Source of the DNA: Methanococcus maripaludis C5
GTDB lineage: Archaea; AGJL01; Methanococci; Methanococcales; Methanococcaceae
DNA length: 64,000 nt
NCBI RefSeq assembly: GCF_000016125.1
Contig: NC_009135.1
Location: 992,001-1,056,000, forward strand
Direction of reading: 5' to 3'
The notes beneath the pieces are model-generated. The model worked only from the letters and a program-made list of their open reading frames with translations, was not told the origin of the DNA and did no database searches. Below, piece after piece: positions 45,479 through 55,159 of this stretch. Both the position numbers and the translations under genes were made by a program. How positions within the stretch are numbered: the first letter of the stretch is position 1; every line of letters begins with the position of its first letter.

Positions 45479-46048
45479 GTGAAAAAAATTATACTTGGAA
45501 TATTGATGGTTCTTGGACTTGTTTCCATATCCTTTGCAGCATCAGAATTCAAAGATATGGGAAAGCAAGGACCCGGAAATATGTGCCCAATCGACTTCCA
45601 GAACATGACGACTGAAGAAATTCAGGAAGCTCTTGAAGAACAGCTTGCTGAGCTTCAGGATGAATATGCTTCTTGTGAAGACGAACAATTACGAACAAGA
45701 ATTCAAGAAAGAATTGAGATGACTCAAGGATTGATTGATGATCCTGAAAAAATTGAAGAAATGATAACTAACATGCCTGAAATGCCTGAAAGACGTGTAA
45801 AAGGAATGAATATCGACTTCCAGAACATGACGACTGAAGAAATTCAGGAAGCTCTTGAAGAACAGCTTGCTGAGCTTCAGGATGAATATGCTTCTTGTGA
45901 AGACGAACAATTACGAACAAGAATTCAAGAAAGAATTGAGATGACTCAAGGATTGATTGATGATCCTGAAAAAATTGAAGAAATGATAACTAACATGCCT
46001 GAAATGCCTGAAAGACATAGAGAAGGCCCAAAAGCTGACTCTGAATAA
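45479..46048 (+). CDS. Secreted helical protein with a perfect internal duplication
   Basis: A 189-residue protein with a signal peptide (KKIILGILMVLGLVSISFAA). Two identical 68-residue blocks (IDFQNMTTEEIQEALEEQLA to PEMPER) are separated by only a few residues; at DNA level the copies are identical over 205 bases, period 222. Each block is a charged amphipathic helix pair with one cysteine (YASCEDEQ) and one sequon (NMTT). The GTG at 45479 is preferred, with AGGGTGTGAAT before it. No homologue is known to me; the position inside an ABC-type locus suggests an exported or envelope role. Confidence 0.65.
   Translation: MKKIILGILMVLGLVSISFAASEFKDMGKQGPGNMCPIDFQNMTTEEIQEALEEQLAELQDEYASCEDEQLRTRIQERIEMTQGLIDDPEKIEEMITNMPEMPERRVKGMNIDFQNMTTEEIQEALEEQLAELQDEYASCEDEQLRTRIQERIEMTQGLIDDPEKIEEMITNMPEMPERHREGPKADSE
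45590..46016 (+). repeat. Two identical 205-base direct repeats
   Basis: Bases 45590-45794 and 45812-46016 match base for base, with 17 bases between (period 222, 74 codons). They lie inside the secreted helical protein and keep its frame. The lack of any silent difference shows that duplication or gene conversion is recent. Confidence 0.95.
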
Positions 46049-46113
46049 TATAACACCCCCAAATGAAAACATTTAAAATAACACCTAATTTTTAATTTTT
46101 TAAAGTGATAGAA

Positions 46114-46236
46114 ATGATTAGATTACTGCTCCCAATATTATTGATGTTATTAATTATATTTGGGATGGTTTCATTAGTTAATTTAAGGAAAGAATCCAAA
46201 AATATGATTAACAGACTACAAAAAGTTTCCAAGTGA
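46114..46236 (+). CDS. 40-residue single-pass membrane peptide
   Basis: ATG 46114 to TGA 46236 encodes a peptide with one membrane helix (LLPILLMLLIIFGMVSLV) and a positively charged tail (NLRKESKNMINRLQKVSK). It ends 4 bases before the ABC ATPase start, whose ribosome binding site overlaps its stop codon region (AAGTGAAAAT), so translation is coupled. GTGATAGAA lies before its own start. The function is unknown; it may be a transporter accessory subunit. Confidence 0.55.
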   Translation: MIRLLLPILLMLLIIFGMVSLVNLRKESKNMINRLQKVSK

Positions 46237-46240
46237 AAAT

Positions 46241-46945
46241 ATGTACAAAATTATAAGTCTTGAAGATGTTTGGAAAATCTACCAGATGGGTGAAGTTGAA
46301 GTTCAGGCCTTGAAGGGAGTTTCACTCGATATAAATAAAGGTGATTTTGTCGCAATTGTCGGGTCGTCAGGTTCTGGAAAATCGACCATGATGAATATGA
46401 TCGGATGCCTTGATGTACCAACAAAAGGTGATGTTTACCTTAAATCAAAAAATATCTCAGATATGACTGAATCAGAACTATCTGAACTTCGTGGAAAAAC
46501 AATTGGTTTTGTATTTCAGCAATACAATTTAATTCCAAACATGACTGCACTTGAAAACGTACTTTTACCACTGCAAATACAGGAAGTCAATGATTCTACT
46601 GCAGATCGAGCTGCAAAAAGAGCATTAAAACAGGTTGGCCTGGAAGACAGAATGAATAACAAACCATCCCAGCTTTCTGGAGGTCAACAACAGCGAGTAT
46701 CGATTGCAAGAGCGTTAGCATGTGAACCAGAAATAATTCTTGCAGATGAACCAACAGGGGCGCTCGACAGTGCGACAGGTGAAGAAATTATAAAATTATT
46801 TATGGCCCTCTGGGAAAGTGGGAAAACCATTATTATGATTACACACGACCCGAATCTTGCGAAATATGCGAAGACCATTGTTGAATTAAAAGACGGAAAA
46901 ATTATCAGTATAACAGATAACAAACAAAATACAGTTCATGAGTGA
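46241..46945 (+). CDS. ABC transporter ATPase, MacB/LolD type
   Basis: A 234-residue ATPase with Walker A GSSGSGKST (about residue 41), Q-loop FVFQQYNLIP, signature LSGGQQQR, Walker B IILADEPTGALD and switch ITHD. The YQMGEVEVQALKGV start is typical of the MacB/LolD/FtsE group that drives FtsX-like permeases. It should power the permease at 48284. Its end overlaps the frame of the next gene but not its start. Confidence 0.92.
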   Translation: MYKIISLEDVWKIYQMGEVEVQALKGVSLDINKGDFVAIVGSSGSGKSTMMNMIGCLDVPTKGDVYLKSKNISDMTESELSELRGKTIGFVFQQYNLIPNMTALENVLLPLQIQEVNDSTADRAAKRALKQVGLEDRMNNKPSQLSGGQQQRVSIARALACEPEIILADEPTGALDSATGEEIIKLFMALWESGKTIIMITHDPNLAKYAKTIVELKDGKIISITDNKQNTVHE

Positions 46946-46949
46946 TATT

Positions 46950-48271
46950 ATGGATAAAAAATCCTTAAAAATAGGATCGGTAATGTTGATAATGCTTTTC
47001 TCATTTGTGGGAAATTATGCATACACATTTGCTGGCGATGTAAGTGATTACGTCATATTAAATGTAAATAAAGTAAATCAAGACCCTGATCCTGCAATCG
47101 CAGGAGATGTATTCGACCTTAGAATTAGCATTGAAAATGACGGTGGAGAAGGTGAAGGAGATTTCATTTTAGAAATCGAACCGAACTATCCGTTTGAAGA
47201 AGTAGAAGGCGAAGATTTAACTCAAACTATAGGTATTATAAACGGTTATGAAAATTCAAATGATGCAATAGTTGCAAAATTCAAATTAAGAGTTAATGAA
47301 GATGCAACAGAAGGAGACTATCCGATAGAAGTCCATGTTTATAAAAAAGGTGAAGATTCATCTTCAGGATACACTACAGAATTAACCGTAACTGTTGGAA
47401 ATGAAGAAAGTGCTGAAATAGAATTAGATGCAGAGGAATTAGTGGCGGGGGACAAAACCAACGTTACATTCACAATAGAAAATACGGGTTCTGCACCAAT
47501 TAAAAACCTTGAATTTTCATGGGAAAGTGAAAATAATGCGATACTTCCATTAGGTTCAGGAAACGTAAAAACAATTTCATACATTGGTGTTGGAAAGAGT
47601 GTTGATGTAACATACACAGTACTTGCAAGTACTGATGTAGAGCCTGGAATATATGAACTAACTATGAATTTAAATTACGATAATTCGTTAACTGGAACTA
47701 CTGAAATCGTAGAACATATTGGCGGAATTTTAGTACTTGGAAAAACCGACTTTGAAGTTAGTTATTCCGGAGAGGATAGTGGCGAATATACACTTACAGT
47801 AATGAATGTTGGAAAAGGTGATGTTAATTCAGTAATCGTTTCAATTCCAGAACAGAATGCATGGAGCGTTTCTGGAGTCAGCACATCAATTATCGGAAAT
47901 TTAGATGGGGGGACTACACATTCTCAAACTTCGAACTATCGACCACCAATAGCGACTCACCACTTATTGTTGAAATAACATACACATCACCAGAAGGAGA
48001 TAGGGTAACAATTCAAAAAGAAGTGGAGATGCCAAGTACAACTTCACAAGTTATGAATATGAATAGTGGTGATGAATCAGGTGCCCCACAGAACTTTGCC
48101 GGAGGACCTGATGGAAATAGAAATCCACTATCAACAATTCAAAATTCAATAACTTCGGCAATACCCTACGTTATCGGCGGACTTGTAGCACTTGCTGCAA
48201 TTGCAGTATTTGTATACAAGATAATTAAAAGAAAAAAATTAGCTAAACAAAATAAAAATAAAACAGAATAA
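46950..48271 (+). pseudogene. COG1361-type envelope protein, frameshifted at a six-G tract
   Basis: The gene starts at ATG 46950 with GTGATATT upstream and encodes a signal peptide (IGSVMLIMLFSFVGNYAYTF) and several Ig-like COG1361/CARDB repeats (about 35-330). At a run of six G (47907-47912) the frame changes: one reading stops at 47978, the other continues as DYTFSNFELS to a C-terminal membrane anchor (IPYVIGGLVALAAIAVFVYK) and ends at 48271. One more G would join both parts to a 440-residue protein. It corresponds to the extracytoplasmic partner in this ABC system. Phase variation or a sequencing error are both possible. Confidence 0.75.
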
Positions 48272-48283
48272 GGGTTGATAATT

Positions 48284-49528
48284 ATGAAACCCTTAAAATT
48301 ATTTAATATGGCATCCAAAATGGTAAAATCCAGTAAATTACGTAGCTGGATCACCATTTTGGGCATTGTCATTGGAATTGCATCAGTTATCGCAATTATA
48401 TCTGCTGGAGATTATCTTTCAAATTCAGTTAGTGATCAACTCAACAGTATGGTGAGCGATGAAATAACGCTTACTGCATCATCTGCACCAGGTAATGATG
48501 ACGATGAACCCGAACTAACTGATATGGATGTAATGATTCTAAACGGGATATCTGATGTAGAATATGTAGATGTGCGGGTTTCGAGTAGAAATGAAATACG
48601 TTTCGCGGGAGGTCGTGAAACTGCGACAATTACTGGAGTCGATCCCGCTGTGTGGTCGCAGATGACTGATGAAGAATTATATGCAGGAAGACTATTACAG
48701 GTGAGCGATAAAAACGCCGTAATAATTTCATACTATACTGCAACAGAAGCTTTTGATAGGGAAATTGGAATAAATCAAATGATAACCATTGGAAATAAAC
48801 AGTTTAAAGTCGTTGGAATACTTGAAGAAGATGAAACTCAGGGATTCGGTAGAATGGGAGGTATGAGCTCAAATACTGTTTACATGCCATATGAAGCAGT
48901 ATATACTTTGGAATTGGATGACGATGCATCTTACTCAATTGAAGAGAAAGAAGAAGGAGTATACGATGAAATAATCTTTACATTATATGAAGATGTAAAT
49001 CAAACTACTGCACTTGAAAACATTCAAGAAAAATTGATGATGTCAAGACATGTTAATGAAAAAACGATTGACTTCTCAATAAGAACTCCAAATACGCCAG
49101 AAGGGCCTGAAGAAATAATTTCCATGCTTACAACATTCCTTTCATTCATTGCAGGAATTTCATTGGTTGTTGGCGTTACAGGTATTTCAAATACCATGTT
49201 TACAACAGTTCTTGAAAAAACCAGAGAAATTGGAATAATGAAAGCGATTGGTGCCAAAAACAAAGACATAATGCTACTGTTTGTCTTTAACTCTGCGATC
49301 ATTGGGCTTGTTGGGGGATTTTTAGGACTCGTACTTGGAACAATAATCTCTCAAATAATAGTCTGGTTTATTGCACAAAGCATGGATAGCAGTTACCAAT
49401 TTGTACTAAGCATTAAATCAGTAGTAATTGCAATTGGATGTTCACTTGCAGCAGGAATTATTGCAGGAATTATTCCTGCATATAATGCTTCAAAATTAAA
49501 GCCTGTAGAAGCTTTAAGAAGCGAATAA
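48284..49528 (+). CDS. MacB/FtsX-type ABC permease
   Basis: A 414-residue permease. One N-terminal membrane segment (WITILGIVIGIASVIAIISA) is followed by a large extracellular MacB-type domain (about 45-285), then three segments: TFLSFIAGISLVVGVTGISN with TREIGIMKAIGAKNKDI, VFNSAIIGLVGGFLGLVLGT and AIGCSLAAGIIAGIIPAYNA. The coupling motif EIGIMKAIGAK is a hallmark of the FtsX family. The start at ATG 48284 follows AGGGTTGATAATT. It pairs with the ATPase and COG1361 protein. Confidence 0.9.
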   Translation: MKPLKLFNMASKMVKSSKLRSWITILGIVIGIASVIAIISAGDYLSNSVSDQLNSMVSDEITLTASSAPGNDDDEPELTDMDVMILNGISDVEYVDVRVSSRNEIRFAGGRETATITGVDPAVWSQMTDEELYAGRLLQVSDKNAVIISYYTATEAFDREIGINQMITIGNKQFKVVGILEEDETQGFGRMGGMSSNTVYMPYEAVYTLELDDDASYSIEEKEEGVYDEIIFTLYEDVNQTTALENIQEKLMMSRHVNEKTIDFSIRTPNTPEGPEEIISMLTTFLSFIAGISLVVGVTGISNTMFTTVLEKTREIGIMKAIGAKNKDIMLLFVFNSAIIGLVGGFLGLVLGTIISQIIVWFIAQSMDSSYQFVLSIKSVVIAIGCSLAAGIIAGIIPAYNASKLKPVEALRSE

Positions 49529-49618
49529 TTTTCTTTTTTAATTATTTTTTAAAATTTGAGACATTAATTATATAGTTTCTAAACTCCAGATATTTTATCA
49601 TATGATTTATCTTGGAGT

Positions 49619-52132
49619 ATGGAAAAAATGACATTTTTTAAAGGTTTTAAAGAAGATTACTTTGGACTTACTGATTTGGAAGTAAAAAAATACCAAGAAA
49701 CTTATGGAAAAAATGAATTACTCCAAAAAAAGAAAAAAACATTCTTAAGTCGCGTTTTAAAGATATTTTCTGAACCGATGTTTGTACTTTTATTCATTAC
49801 TGCTTTTGTTTATTTTTTCCTTGGTGAACCCCGCGACGGATCAATAATGGTTATTTCTGTTGTTTTTATCTGCACAATTGAGTTTTTTCAAGAATGGAGA
49901 ACAGATAAAACCTTGCAGGCTTTAAAAGATTTATCATCCCCCCAATCAACTGTAATTAGAAACGGAAAAATAATGACAATTGACAGTGAAGAATTGACTG
50001 TTGATGACCTCTTTATGTTAAAAGAAGGGGAAAAAATAGCGGCTGATGGAATTATTATTGAAAATTACGGCTTAGGGGTAAATGAATCCACATTAACCGG
50101 AGAATCAGACGTTGTGTGGAAAAAAATTGATTTAGATAAAGATGAAAGTTCAGAACACTGGAAAAAAAACATATGTTATACGGGAACATCTGTAACACAA
50201 GGAAGAGCTGTTGTTAAGGTCATAAATATCGGTTCTGAAACCGAATATGGAAAAATTGGAAAAGATATTTTCTCCGTCGATTCTATACTTACCCCGCTTG
50301 AAAAACAAACTCGTGAACTTGTAACATACTCTGCAATAGCTGCTTTTTTCATGCTATTATTGATTGTATTTGTTAATTTTTACCATATGGGAAGTATTAC
50401 CGATAGTATTTTATCGGGCGTAACTGTTGCTATGGCGATTATACCTGAAGAATTTCCCGTAATTTTAACAGTGTTTCTTGCAATGGGGGCTTGGAGGCTT
50501 GCAAATAAAAATTCACTGATTAGAAGAATTCCTGCGGTAGAAACACTCGGTTCAATATCTGTTTTATGTGTTGATAAAACTGGAACCCTCACAAAAAACC
50601 AGATGGAAGTAAAAGAAACCCATTTCGATTCAAAATTTAATGAAACTGAACTTATGACTTTTGCATGCCTTTCATCAGAAACTGAAGCATATGATCCAAT
50701 GGAAAAAGCAATCCTAACTTATTCAAAATCTATTGGAATAAATATAGATGAATTATTTAATGGCTGTCTTTTGCACGAATATCCATTTAGTTCAGAAACT
50801 CAAATGATGGGAAACGTTTGGGATAAAGAAGATAAAAAATTTATCGTTTCAAAAGGTTCCTTTGAAAATATTATAAATTTATGCGAGCTGAATGAATCTG
50901 AAAAAGTAAATTTAGAAAAAAAATCGATTGTGATGGCAAAAAAAGGATACCGCGTAATTGCTGTTGCAAGAAAAATGGATGTAACAAATATTAATCAACA
51001 ATTGTACGAATATAAACTTGAATTTGTGGGTTTAATTGGTTTGATGGATCCTCCAAGAGAAGGAGTTTCAAAAGCTATGAAAATATGCAATGATGCAGGA
51101 ATCAGGGTTGTAATGCTTACTGGGGACAACGGAACTACTGCAAAATCGATTGCAAAAACCATCGGGATAAAAAACAGCGAAAATGTTCTAACGGGACATG
51201 AAATTGATTCGATGAGTGATAATGAACTCTTAAAAAAAATAAAAATAACAAATATATTTTCAAGAGTAATTCCAAAACACAAATTAAAAATTATTAAAGC
51301 TTTTAAAGAACTTGGTGAAATTGTTGCAATGACAGGAGATGGCGTAAATGATGCACCTGCACTAAAATATGCAGATATTGGAATTTCAATGGGAAAACGG
51401 GGTACCGAAGTTGCAAAAGAAGCGTCTGATATGATTTTGCTTGATGATAATTTTGAAACCATTGTTGAAACAATACATGATGGAAGACGAATTTATGATA
51501 ATATCAAAAAAGCCATAGGATATGTCTTTGTAATCCATATTCCTGTATTTTTAACTGCACTTTTTGCACCTCTCTTAAAATTGCCCCTATTACTTCTTCC
51601 CATAAACGTGGTTTTAATGGAATTTATCATTGATCCCACCTGCTCAATTGTATTTGAAAGGCAACCTGTAGAAAAAGGTATTATGCTTAGAAAGCCACGA
51701 ATGCCTAACGAACCGCTTTTGGATTATAATCTTATATTTAAAGCCGTAATTCAGGGAATTTCAATTTTTACTGCTACATTTGGCTCTTACGCGTACTTAC
51801 TCCATCAGGGATGTAAAACAGATCTTGCAAGGACTTTTGCATTTATAATTCTTATTGCAGCTAATTTCTTCCTCGTATATGTTAACCAGTCGGAAATTGA
51901 ATCCGTATTTTCAGCATTTAAAAAATTTAAAAACGATATGGTTCTCTGGCTTGTAAATATCGGAATATTTGGGGGAATTTTAATAATACTTTACATTCCG
52001 TCAGCAACAGTAATTGCAAAAACAGTTCCCCTTACTGAAAAACAATTACTTGCTGCACTACTACTTTCAGGGGCATCAACACTTTGGTGGGAAGTAATAA
52101 AACTTTTAAAAAGAATTAAAATGAAAAAATAG
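49619..52132 (+). CDS. P-type cation-transporting ATPase (P2-like)
   Basis: An 837-residue P-type ATPase. It has the phosphorylation motif CVDKTGTLTKNQ (about residue 318), TGES, MTGDGVNDAPALKYADIGISMG and ten membrane helices. The ion-site motif is IPEEFPVILT instead of the PEGLP of SERCA-type pumps; similar proteins are annotated as calcium- or cation-transporting. The ion is not certain. GGAG at 49614-49617 is only one base before ATG 49619 and ten before ATG 49628, so the latter start is equally possible. Confidence 0.85.
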   Translation: MEKMTFFKGFKEDYFGLTDLEVKKYQETYGKNELLQKKKKTFLSRVLKIFSEPMFVLLFITAFVYFFLGEPRDGSIMVISVVFICTIEFFQEWRTDKTLQALKDLSSPQSTVIRNGKIMTIDSEELTVDDLFMLKEGEKIAADGIIIENYGLGVNESTLTGESDVVWKKIDLDKDESSEHWKKNICYTGTSVTQGRAVVKVINIGSETEYGKIGKDIFSVDSILTPLEKQTRELVTYSAIAAFFMLLLIVFVNFYHMGSITDSILSGVTVAMAIIPEEFPVILTVFLAMGAWRLANKNSLIRRIPAVETLGSISVLCVDKTGTLTKNQMEVKETHFDSKFNETELMTFACLSSETEAYDPMEKAILTYSKSIGINIDELFNGCLLHEYPFSSETQMMGNVWDKEDKKFIVSKGSFENIINLCELNESEKVNLEKKSIVMAKKGYRVIAVARKMDVTNINQQLYEYKLEFVGLIGLMDPPREGVSKAMKICNDAGIRVVMLTGDNGTTAKSIAKTIGIKNSENVLTGHEIDSMSDNELLKKIKITNIFSRVIPKHKLKIIKAFKELGEIVAMTGDGVNDAPALKYADIGISMGKRGTEVAKEASDMILLDDNFETIVETIHDGRRIYDNIKKAIGYVFVIHIPVFLTALFAPLLKLPLLLLPINVVLMEFIIDPTCSIVFERQPVEKGIMLRKPRMPNEPLLDYNLIFKAVIQGISIFTATFGSYAYLLHQGCKTDLARTFAFIILIAANFFLVYVNQSEIESVFSAFKKFKNDMVLWLVNIGIFGGILIILYIPSATVIAKTVPLTEKQLLAALLLSGASTLWWEVIKLLKRIKMKK

Positions 52133-52147
52133 AATTTGGGTGGTTTT

Positions 52148-52525
52148 ATGAAGTTTTTGAAATGCGGATTTTTTGGATTACTGACCTGGTTAGTTCCCTT
52201 TTTACTATCATTCTTATTTTATTCAGAAAGCGAAGGATTATTAATAGATATATTTTTATTTAAATCGATTATGATTGTTATATCGGGATTAATCGGAGTT
52301 AATTTGCTTATAATGTATTTTAAAGATGTTAAAAAAGATTACTTAATTGAAGGAATATTTGTAGGGGTTTCCTGGCTTATAATAAACCTGATACTCGATA
52401 TTTTAATACTGATCCCGATGTCAGGAATGAGTTTTTTAGATTATTTTTCACAGATTAGACTTAGATACTTGATAATACCAACAATCAGCATATCCATGGG
52501 ATTTTTATTAAAACTAAAATTATAG
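52148..52525 (+). CDS. Four-helix membrane protein of unknown function
   Basis: A 125-residue hydrophobic protein with four membrane segments (about 7-28, 38-55, 70-90, 100-123). The ATG at 52148 follows GGGTGGTTTT. It begins 15 bases after the P-type ATPase, in the same direction, and may be its accessory subunit. No family is recognised. Confidence 0.6.
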   Translation: MKFLKCGFFGLLTWLVPFLLSFLFYSESEGLLIDIFLFKSIMIVISGLIGVNLLIMYFKDVKKDYLIEGIFVGVSWLIINLILDILILIPMSGMSFLDYFSQIRLRYLIIPTISISMGFLLKLKL

Positions 52526-52620
52526 CTTTTTTTCATTTTAATGCAGATATAAAAATCCATTTTGTAATATAGTATATTGAGAATACTTTTGAACCGAAAT
52601 ATCTTTTAGGGGGAGATATT

Positions 52621-52890
52621 ATGGAAAATAGAACTCTGCCGATTGGAAAAGCAGATGATTTTTTTGAAGTTTTTGTAGTGGATTTGATGGTTACGTGGGA
52701 GTGTGACTGCGCATTTAAAATCGATATTTTTGAAGACGGACACTTTATTGAAAAAGAAGGGGACAAATTAAGACGGGTCGAATCATCGATACATCGAGGT
52801 TCCTTGATTATTACTCCAAAAAATGCTAAAAAAATGTTAAACGCTCTTAAAAGGGCAATTGAAATCACCGCCGAAGAATACTGTAAGTAA
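52621..52890 (+). CDS. Conserved hypothetical protein, 89 residues
   Basis: A small soluble protein, alpha/beta in pattern (FFEVFVVDLMVTWECDCAF, then RGSLIITPKNAKKMLNALKR). Two cysteines (ECDC) may bind metal or form a disulfide. The start is an ATG with GGGGGAGATATT, an unusually strong site. No family assignment. Confidence 0.6.
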   Translation: MENRTLPIGKADDFFEVFVVDLMVTWECDCAFKIDIFEDGHFIEKEGDKLRRVESSIHRGSLIITPKNAKKMLNALKRAIEITAEEYCK

Positions 52891-52969
52891 ATTTTTATAA
52901 CTTAATTTCAAATAATAATTTGAAAAATTTAAACTAATTAATTTAATTTTAAAAGATTAACGTGAAAAG

Positions 52970-53500
52970 ATGTTAGATTTAGTATACAAAGGAATTTTAA
53001 AATTTAATGATAACAAAACAAGAATTTTAGAAGTGGCTTCATCAGTTACATTTATTGAAACTGAAAAAAATAAAATAATAGTTGATACCTCTACAAAATC
53101 AAAAACAGAAGAATTAAAACAGTATTTTAAAAATAAAAATATTGATATGGACGAAATAAACTACGTAATAAATACCCACGACCATTTTGACCATGTTTCA
53201 AATAATGATCTTTTTAAAAATGCGAAAATAATCAACCATTCTAATTTTAAAGAGTTAAATGATCCAGAAATTGAAATTATAGAAACTCCAGGACATACCA
53301 TGGACAGTATATCTGTAATTTATGGTGATTACTTGATTTCAGGAGATGCATCACCGTTAAAAAACAACATATTAAAAGAAAGAGCCCCTGGAGTTTTTGT
53401 AGATTTAAAACTTGCTTTGAATTCATTAAAAAGAATAAAAAGTCTTCAAAAAAATATCGTTACTGGGCATGACGGAATTCTGTACAAAAATGAATATTAA
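52970..53500 (+). CDS. MBL-fold hydrolase
   Basis: A 176-residue metallo-beta-lactamase-fold protein. INTHDHFDHVSN supplies the HxHxDH metal site, and TPGHTMDS and ISGDASP follow in the expected order. The barrel is short and there is no substrate domain, so it could be a thioesterase-like or glyoxalase II-like enzyme. The start ATG follows ACGTGAAAAG. Confidence 0.8.
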   Translation: MLDLVYKGILKFNDNKTRILEVASSVTFIETEKNKIIVDTSTKSKTEELKQYFKNKNIDMDEINYVINTHDHFDHVSNNDLFKNAKIINHSNFKELNDPEIEIIETPGHTMDSISVIYGDYLISGDASPLKNNILKERAPGVFVDLKLALNSLKRIKSLQKNIVTGHDGILYKNEY

Positions 53501-53527
53501 GTTATAATTTATTTTAATTCCTAAAAA

Positions 53528-54379
53528 TTAATCTATTTTTTCAATTATCGCTTTTATGTCCGCAGCTTTTCCAAAATAAAGCGATGACGTAACAATAACT
53601 TCTACACCAGTTTTAGCATACTCATCTATATTTTGAACGGTAATTCCACCTGCTGCAACCACCGTAACATTTGGATTTATTTCTTTTGCGAATTTTACGA
53701 ACTTTTCAACAGTTTTAGGATCACATTTATCGAGCTGAATATAATCAAAACCCATTTTAATGTATTTTATGCCCGTTTCAAAATTTTCAGCTTCTATTCC
53801 TATCTTTTTTTCTAGAGCATTTGCTTTCATTTCTTTTAAAACTTTTTCAAGTTCTTCATCGCCATCTACAAATTCCAAATGTTCATCAAAGATAAGTATG
53901 GTTTCAGAAAGTCCAATTCTGTGAGGGTATGCCCCACCTGCGACAATTGCTTTTATTGTCGGTTTTTTAGTTCCTGCAAGGTTTTTTCGGGTCGTTACAA
54001 CGTTTATGTTTTCGTTATGTTTTCTTGCTAATTCCACAAACTCGTAAGTTCTCGTAGCCATTCCACAGTATCCTTCCAGAAGTCTGAGAACACTTTTCCA
54101 TGCAAGGTGAACATTGTCAGCCCTACCCGTTGCTTCAAAAAATACATCGCCTTGTTTTACGTAAGTTCCAGTTCTTTTATATGAAAGTACCTCTAACCCG
54201 AGCATTTTGCACATTCTCTCAGCTTCTTCGGTACAGCACAAAACCATGTCGTGTCGTGCTTTGTATGCAAGCCTTGCATTAAATCGATCCAGTTTCATTA
54301 TTCGCGAGGTTAAATCAAGCGGATTTATATCCTCTTCAATTATTTTTTCAAGTTCATAATCAGGAATATAAAATGACAT
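53528..54379 (-). CDS. modD: ModD-type pyrophosphorylase homologue
   Basis: A 283-residue protein homologous to nicotinate-nucleotide pyrophosphorylase (quinolinate phosphoribosyltransferase), in the ModD branch found with molybdate transport genes. It has VLCCTEEAERM, EGYCGMATRTYEFV, VVTTRKNLAGTKKP (phosphoribosyl site) and VAAGGITVQNI. ModD has no established function. The start ATG has GAGGTTTAAT. It follows modB on the same strand with a 106-base gap. Confidence 0.8.
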   Translation of the reverse strand: MSFYIPDYELEKIIEEDINPLDLTSRIMKLDRFNARLAYKARHDMVLCCTEEAERMCKMLGLEVLSYKRTGTYVKQGDVFFEATGRADNVHLAWKSVLRLLEGYCGMATRTYEFVELARKHNENINVVTTRKNLAGTKKPTIKAIVAGGAYPHRIGLSETILIFDEHLEFVDGDEELEKVLKEMKANALEKKIGIEAENFETGIKYIKMGFDYIQLDKCDPKTVEKFVKFAKEINPNVTVVAAGGITVQNIDEYAKTGVEVIVTSSLYFGKAADIKAIIEKID

Positions 54380-54485
54380 ATTAAACCTCTTTTGGAATTA
54401 TTCTTAAATATAAACTAACCAAACCACCAATTCACTTAGTCTAACATTTTGTATGGGGATATATATCTTTTTCGAGGATTATTTT

Positions 54486-55151
54486 TTAAGAATTCAACTT
54501 ATCTGCCAGTTTTCCAGTCATATATATAGATAAAAATGACATTAAAACAAGAATAAGTACTAAACTATTTGCTAAATTATAATCTCCAGTCTGAAACGCC
54601 TGATAAATTGATAACGACATTGTATTTGTTTTTCCAGGCATGTTTCCTGTAACCATTAAGGTTGCACCAAATTCTCCAACGGACCTTGCAAAACTAAGAA
54701 TTGTGCCTGCAATTATTCCTTTTTTTGATAAGGGCAGGGTTATTTTAAGCGCCGTTTTGAGTTTATTCTGGCCCAAAGTGTATGAAACATGTTCAAGTTC
54801 CCTATCGACTGACAAAATTGCAGCTGTTGTTGTTTTTACCATTAAAGGAAGTGATACAATAAATGATGCAATTACTGCGGCTTCCCAGGTGAATAAAATA
54901 CCTGAACCAGTAAGCTCGTAAAAGATACCCCCAATAATCCCATTTTTTCCAAGTTGGAGTGCGAGTAAATATCCTAAAACAGTTGGTGGTAGAACCATTG
55001 GAAGCGTTACAAGAATTTCTAAAGTATTTCTACCACGAAATTCCATTCTTGCAAGGATGTATGATATGAAAATTCCTATAAAAAATACAAAAAAAGTAGA
55101 TAATAAAGAAATTTTTAATGTAAGCAATATTGGAAATAAAATTGAATCCAT
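54486..55151 (-). CDS. modB: Molybdate/tungstate ABC transporter permease
   Basis: A 221-residue membrane permease of the ModB/CysU family, with five or six membrane segments and the EAA-like loop SVGEFGATLMVTGNMPGKT. It forms the channel for molybdate or tungstate uptake with ModA. It lies 8 bases after modA. The ATPase partner modC is not present near it. Confidence 0.85.
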   Translation of the reverse strand: MDSILFPILLTLKISLLSTFFVFFIGIFISYILARMEFRGRNTLEILVTLPMVLPPTVLGYLLALQLGKNGIIGGIFYELTGSGILFTWEAAVIASFIVSLPLMVKTTTAAILSVDRELEHVSYTLGQNKLKTALKITLPLSKKGIIAGTILSFARSVGEFGATLMVTGNMPGKTNTMSLSIYQAFQTGDYNLANSLVLILVLMSFLSIYMTGKLADKLNS

Positions 55152-55159
55152 AATATCCC

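Noticed and set aside
45590-46016. CRISPR-like direct repeats
   Set aside because: Only two 205-base copies within a coding frame; the size and spacing do not fit a CRISPR array.
47901-47980. Programmed ribosomal frameshift in the COG1361 gene
   Set aside because: A G6 run alone is not a typical slippery site and no downstream pseudoknot was seen; slippage mutation or sequence error is simpler.
50995-51462. 155-codon minus-strand ORF inside the P-type ATPase gene
   Set aside because: It is antisense to the phosphorylation and hinge domains, which are clearly coding on the plus strand.
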